Of a stretch of 53,658 nt of DNA, positions 50,601 through 53,658 are shown piece after piece; position 1 is the first letter of the stretch; each line of letters starts with the position of its first letter. The stretch is taken from positions 1 to 53,658 of the forward strand of contig CALFZM010000405.1 in NCBI GenBank assembly GCA_937952235.1. Reading direction: 5' to 3'. This DNA is from an uncultured Opitutia bacterium. Its GTDB lineage: Bacteria > Verrucomicrobiota > Verrucomicrobiia > Opitutales > Opitutaceae. The position numbers and the translations under genes are program-made. The notes beneath the pieces are model-generated. The model saw only the letters and a list, made by a program, of their open reading frames with translations, had not been told where the DNA came from and made no database searches.

Positions 50601-51505
50601 TTTTCGGCCGCCTCGCGCTGGGAACGCAGGTCGAACACCGCCTGCTGCGCGTCCTGCACGCGCTGGTTGAGTCGGCTGCGGAGCCCGCGCTTTTCGGACA
50701 GCGCCGCCTCCTGCGTCTCGAAGTTCTGCCGGCGCTCGTCGGCGGCGGCGCGGAGGGTAGCGACCTTCGCCTCGAGCTCGCCCAGCGTGGAGCTGAGCTG
50801 CGCGTGGTGGAAGCCGCTCCAGGCGAGCGCGAGATGACGGAGGCGGTGGTTCACACGCTTGTAGCGCATCGCCTTCGCGGCCTGCCGGCGCAGGCTGCCG
50901 ATCTGCCGGCCGACCTCGCCGATCACGTCGGCGACGCGCGCGAGGTTCTGGTCCGTGAGCGCGAGCTTCTGGAGCGCCTCGCGGCGCTGCGACTTGTACT
51001 TCGTGATGCCGGCCGCCTCCTCGAACACCGCGCGGCGCTCCTCCGGTTTCGACGACAGGATCTGGTCGATCTGGCCCTGGGCCATGATCGAATAGCTGGT
51101 CCGGCCGATGCCGGTATCCATGAAAAGCTTCTGGATGTCCTTCAGCCGGCAGGGCTGGCCGTTGAACGAGTACTCGCTCTGGCCGTCGCGGTGCACCCGT
51201 CGCATGATCTCGATCTCGTGAAACTCGCTGCCGAGCTGCTTCTCGCAGTCGGTCAGCAGCAGCGAGACCTCGCACAACTGGGCCGGCTTGCGCGTGTCCG
51301 CGCCCTCGAAGATGACATCCTGCATCTTGCCGCCGCGCAGCGCCTTCGCGCTCTGTTCGCCGAGCACCCAGCGGATGGAATCGGCGATGTTGGACTTCCC
51401 GCAGCCGTTGGGCCCGACGACCGCCGTGACGCCCGGCTCGAAGCGAAGCGTGGTCGGGTCCGCGAAGCTTTTAAAGCCGTGAAGCTTGAGCGCCTTGAGA
51501 TACAT
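47687..51505 (-). CDS. smc: Chromosome segregation protein SMC
   Basis: 1272 residues, about 90 longer than B. subtilis SMC. N-terminal ATPase half with Walker A GPNGCGKSN (31-39, K37), coiled-coil arms, a hinge region around 510-680 (VLQGRLDAALQGAKVVPITQGLAV ... GFGFLAVATRKGDLVDRRGLVYGG), and the C-terminal head with signature LLSGGQKTLTAVALLFALY and Walker B FCLLDELDAPLDESN. A charged low-complexity insert (about 965-1030: EDEDEGGAAPAAPAGEGSGDP then KRRRKKKEARGEP) lies in the C-terminal arm before the head. It organises the nucleoid with ScpA/B, which are not in the window. Start at MYLKALKLHGFKSFA is family-typical. Confidence 0.96.
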   Translation of the reverse strand: MYLKALKLHGFKSFADPTTLRFEPGVTAVVGPNGCGKSNIADSIRWVLGEQSAKALRGGKMQDVIFEGADTRKPAQLCEVSLLLTDCEKQLGSEFHEIEIMRRVHRDGQSEYSFNGQPCRLKDIQKLFMDTGIGRTSYSIMAQGQIDQILSSKPEERRAVFEEAAGITKYKSQRREALQKLALTDQNLARVADVIGEVGRQIGSLRRQAAKAMRYKRVNHRLRHLALAWSGFHHAQLSSTLGELEAKVATLRAAADERRQNFETQEAALSEKRGLRSRLNQRVQDAQQAVFDLRSQREAAENAANLAQIKRSGLEDRLASSRDTLGEIEMQLREVAAQADSGATDKQTQLELLGGSDAVFQQRNRELGIVEGELSRLEQELNQAKFQLLQIESTVARLRTDCSGYEVDQKTSVHKHDLLAQELEGVRQAQAAAAQVAAEFEARVEEAVAGKSRAGSEVATAQQQITDLTREFRDAQRKLQEIDRQLAQRTARLRLLQQLQEKWEGFGEGAKAVLQGRLDAALQGAKVVPITQGLAVSPDAGKAVEAILGAAAEAISVSDLATAQRILAQLETEQIGSAVLRVTDIGLRSEGHFELPPGLVPAVSVLGDTDPAHPAIGVLRESYLADDLGAFLEFWKANPGFGFLAVATRKGDLVDRRGLVYGGHHSSKRAAHSIVQREIDLRETARALAEDQKLHDDQKAVIDALHARLAEAEQALEQRRADVLAATQTLAAVQAEQRGAQRNAEDVANRLNRMEQELAGLEQARNEAHARWEKAQAGLAEADATATAQRERIQKLETRIVEVRTDRDVKRETLAQARLELAERRQKVEVIDRGLGEMERRRQQLSELLVQRQTEIESWTEQTSELERTAAEQRSRAAQLAETFAVAQEQVEKVRLELAGLERDIGGLEAAQHAVRDESESAHDQLSAHEVKLAENRQRAQFLAEEVLREFQTDVGTIDWRRQLWRADDEPEGLKPLDLDEDEDEGGAAPAAPAGEGSGDPEADAAPKRRRKKKEARGEPTEADLAALDATEWPAVKVEVDALRQRLSSMGAVNLVAIEEYAELKQRYDFLSGQVNDLTTAKAELVKAIDEINQTSLQQFQVTFEQIRKNFEYTFHTLFGGGRAHLELIQAEDILESGIEIVAQPPGTKLKGITLLSGGQKTLTAVALLFALYMVKPSPFCLLDELDAPLDESNIGRFTDLLKKFVNESQFIIITHNKRTVSAAQAIYGVTMEERGVSKTVSMRFNQERGEAEAQPRNIAESVVGARVAATV

Positions 51506-51734
51506 GCAGGGAAGAGCGGCCGATTGAAGGCCGGCCCTTGTGCCCGGCAATGGAAAAACCGGAAAGGTTGTTCACAGCAAACTCACGGCGGGGCCGCATG
51601 TCCGCGGTGCCCCATTTCGCGGCGTCGCGATGCCATGCGCCATCCCGCGCACGCGCTGCTGCCGGCGCGCGGCCGGCGAGTCCGGTTTGACCCGTGGCAC
51701 TCGCCGACCCCAGGCTCCACGTCCCCGAACCCCG

Positions 51735-52934
51735 ATGCCGTCCATGACTCACCGCCTCCCCCTCCTCGCCTGCAGCCTTGCGTTCACGCTATTCCTGCCG
51801 ACCGGCCTGGTCTCCGCCCCCCGCCTCCCCGGGATCGGCGCCGCGATGCAGGCGAAAATCGACGAGCGTGAGATCGCCGGCGCAGTGACCATCGTCGTGA
51901 ACCGGGACCGCACGCTCCACGTCGAGGCCACCGGCAAGGCCGATCTCGCGTCCGGGCGGCCGATGGCGCCGGACTCGCTGGGCTGGATCGCGTCGATGAG
52001 CAAGCCGGTCACCGCCGTCGCCGTGCTGATGCTCCAGGACGAGGGCAAACTCGACGTTGCCGATCCCGTGGCGAAGTACGTGCCGGAGTTCGCCGCCCTC
52101 CGCACGCCCTCGGGCCGGCCGGCCAACCTCACGATCACGCAGATCCTCACGCACACGTCCGCGCTCGGCGAAGCGCCGCTGGCGGAGACGCTCAAGGCCC
52201 GGAAGCTGGCGGACCTCGTCCCCGTCTGGGTCGCAGCCAAAATGACCGGCGAGCCCGGCGCCCAATGGCGCTACTGCCAGTCGGGCATCAACCTCGCGGG
52301 CCGCATCGTCGAGGTCGTGAGCGGCATGAGCTTCGACGCCTTCCTCCGGCAGCGCCTGTTCGAGCCGCTGGGCATGAAGGACACGACATTCCACCCGAGC
52401 GCCGCCCAGCGGGCGCGGCTGGCCGTGGGGTATTCGAAGTCCGGTGACACGGGTGCGCTGACCGTCGCCGCGCCGCGCCCCGGCTATGGCGAGCCGGAGA
52501 ATCCGCCGCAGGGCAACGGCGGCCTGTTCTCCACCGCGGAGGACTACGCCCGGTTCTGCCAGATGCTGCTCAACCGCGGGACGGCCGGCGGGCGACGCTA
52601 CCTGAGCGAACGTGCGATGCGCGCGCTGTCGACGGTGCAGACCGGGGAGCTTCCCACGGGCTTCTTCAGCGCGGCCGAGTTCGGCAGCCGCGGGAGCCAT
52701 TACGGCTGGGGCCTCGGGACGTGCGTGCTGAAGACCCCGCACGACGGCGTCGCCGCCATGCTGTCGCCGGGGACGTTCGGCCACGGCGGCGCGTGGGGCA
52801 CGCAGGCCTGGATCGATCCGGCCAGGGGCGTCGCGTACGTGCTGATGGTGCAGCGCGCCAATTTCCGCAACAGCGATGCCAGCAGCGTGCGGCAGGCGTT
52901 CCAGGAGGCCGCGGCGGCGGCGCTCAATCGCTGA
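51735..52934 (+). CDS. Serine hydrolase, class C beta-lactamase/esterase family
   Basis: 399 residues from MPSMTHRLPLLACSLAFTLF with a signal peptide (cut near VSAPR). SxxK motif S87-M-S-K90 in IASMSKPVTAVAV, the YxN region as YCQSGINLAGRIVEVV, and a KTG-like HGGAWGTQAWIDP near the end. Similar proteins act as D-aminopeptidases, esterases or penicillin-binding-like enzymes; a true beta-lactamase is not implied. Exported. A start at 51744 (MTHR) is equally possible. It diverges from smc across a 229-bp gap with no gene. Downstream lies the repeat block. Confidence 0.93.
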   Translation: MPSMTHRLPLLACSLAFTLFLPTGLVSAPRLPGIGAAMQAKIDEREIAGAVTIVVNRDRTLHVEATGKADLASGRPMAPDSLGWIASMSKPVTAVAVLMLQDEGKLDVADPVAKYVPEFAALRTPSGRPANLTITQILTHTSALGEAPLAETLKARKLADLVPVWVAAKMTGEPGAQWRYCQSGINLAGRIVEVVSGMSFDAFLRQRLFEPLGMKDTTFHPSAAQRARLAVGYSKSGDTGALTVAAPRPGYGEPENPPQGNGGLFSTAEDYARFCQMLLNRGTAGGRRYLSERAMRALSTVQTGELPTGFFSAAEFGSRGSHYGWGLGTCVLKTPHDGVAAMLSPGTFGHGGAWGTQAWIDPARGVAYVLMVQRANFRNSDASSVRQAFQEAAAAALNR

Positions 52935-53658
52935 GGCGGCCGTCCACGGACTCCTTGGCCAACGAGTCAGCCGGGTGGAGCGGCAGGTCGAAGACGGGAT
53001 GGACAGGATGGCTTCCTGGCGAGCCCGCGGCCTCTGCTGCGCTTCCGAGCGCAGCGGCTTGAGGACAAGCCGCGCCACCTTTCCCTGCAGCGAAAGCAAC
53101 CTCATCCTGTAAATCCTGTTCATCCTGTCTCCGACCTTTACCCGCAGATGGTTGCTCTCCGACCGGGCGAGCCCCTTTGAGACAGGAGAGACAGGATGCA
53201 CAGGATGGTTTCCCGGCGTGCCCGCGGACTCTGCTTCATCGTCGCGCTTCTTCCTCCGCCGTCATGGTGGAGCCGCCTGTGAGCTTTTCCCCTGGGAGCG
53301 CGGCCGTCCCCGGCCGTCGGTTCGATCCTGGCGGCCGGGGACGGCCGCGCTCTCCAGGCGGCTGATCTTTCGTCGCTTCCGAGCGAAGCGGCTTGAGGAC
53401 AAGCCGCGCCACCTTCCCTGCAGCGAAAGCAGCCTCATCCTGTAAATCCTGTTCATCCTGTCTCCGACCTTTACTCGCAGATGGTTGCTCTCCGACCCGG
53501 CGAGCCCCTTTGAGACAGGAGAGACCGGATGCACAGGATGGTTTCCCGGCTTGCCCGAGGCCTCTGCTTCATCGTTTCGCTTCTTCCGCCGTCACGGTGG
53601 AGTCGCCTGTGAGCTTTTCCCCTGGGAGCGCGGCCGTCCCCGGCCGTCGGTTCGATCC
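52935..53658. repeat. Block of ~333-bp composite tandem repeats, right edge cut
   Basis: No gene is seen. A full unit begins near 53054 (GCGGCTTG) and repeats near 53388 with a period of about 333 bp; a shortened leading copy starts near 52970. Each unit contains a hairpin (GCGGCTTG-AGGA-CAAGCCGC with GCCACC), an ATCCTGT-rich left arm (53103-53131; 53436-53464), about 48 bp of unique sequence, and an ACAGGAT-rich right arm (53179-53208; 53512-53541) that is inverted relative to the left. The left copy lacks the inner insert found in the others. Small differences of a few per cent separate units. The second unit runs off the window. Confidence 0.85.
53272..53362. repeat. Nested hairpin element inside the long repeat
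   Basis: Outer arms GCCGCCTG (53272-53279) and CAGGCGGC (53355-53362) are those of the TCCC-loop repeat, but the 4-nt loop is replaced by about 75 bp. Inside are GAGCGCGGCCGTCCCC-type arms in both orientations (53296-53316 and 53332-53352), the same short GC element found alone at 21252. The layout suggests insertion of one repeat into the loop of another. The same arrangement restarts near 53600 and is cut by the window end. Confidence 0.7.

Noticed and set aside
47858..51871. A 1337-codon open frame on the plus strand opposite smc
   Set aside because: It is the antisense of smc, rich in Leu/Arg/Glu from GC bias, with no motif, signal or credible start. smc carries clear ATPase and hinge motifs.
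51735..52934. Antibiotic-resistance beta-lactamase
   Set aside because: The SxxK serine hydrolase family includes esterases and peptidases; nothing in the sequence proves beta-lactam hydrolysis.
53054..53658. CRISPR or insertion sequence
   Set aside because: Units are composite hairpins with no direct-repeat/spacer pattern, and no transposase frame is present.

Overview
The window is GC-rich bacterial chromosome, densely packed with genes on both strands. Gene content and style suggest a member of the Verrucomicrobiota, most likely Opitutaceae. The pointers are large TonB-dependent receptors whose mature N-termini carry VTLEKFV- or LGTFVV-like segments, many secreted or hypothetical proteins with Ala/Pro-rich leaders, almost no Shine-Dalgarno sequences, and intergenic hairpin repeats. 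This assignment is inference from style, not from a marker gene.

Layout. 1-4.5 kb: a sigma-54 response regulator cut by the window edge, tRNA-Leu(GAG), pyrD, an acidic-tailed unknown protein and a Wza-like export lipoprotein. 4.5-12.5 kb: hemB, a TonB receptor with a carboxypeptidase-regulatory-like domain, cysS, a small conserved protein and thrS. 12.5-16.5 kb: two tandem amt-glnK pairs, each preceded by a sigma-54-like -24/-12 element and separated by a terminator. 16.5-29 kb: aspS, a membrane-embedded patatin-like lipase, gpmI, a small unknown gene, a 1372-residue AsmA-like protein and a predicted outer-membrane barrel. 29-36 kb: hemH translationally coupled to a hybrid histidine kinase, a recF-tauE/safE-ruvC block, and a gmhA-type isomerase. 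36-47 kb: a TonB-dependent receptor behind a strong sigma-54-like promoter, three secreted amidase-signature enzymes in a row, two small secreted unknown proteins, and a purine nucleoside permease-family protein on the other strand. 47-53.7 kb: a cyclophilin, smc, a class C serine hydrolase and a block of roughly 333-bp repeats running off the right edge.

The most interesting theme is nitrogen. Sigma-54-type elements stand before both ammonium transporter pairs and before the receptor/triple-amidase cluster, and an NtrC-type regulator lies at the left edge. The receptor, amidases and purine permease-like protein could form a nitrogen-scavenging system that releases ammonium from an imported or periplasmic amide, with Amt/GlnK recovering it. 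This is a hypothesis from context and motifs. The third amidase appears to lack its nucleophilic serine, so the three enzymes may not all be catalytic.

A second theme is a structured intergenic repeat with a conserved TCCC loop, whose stems change by compensatory substitutions. It appears at gene ends across the window, and one copy acts as a textbook terminator.
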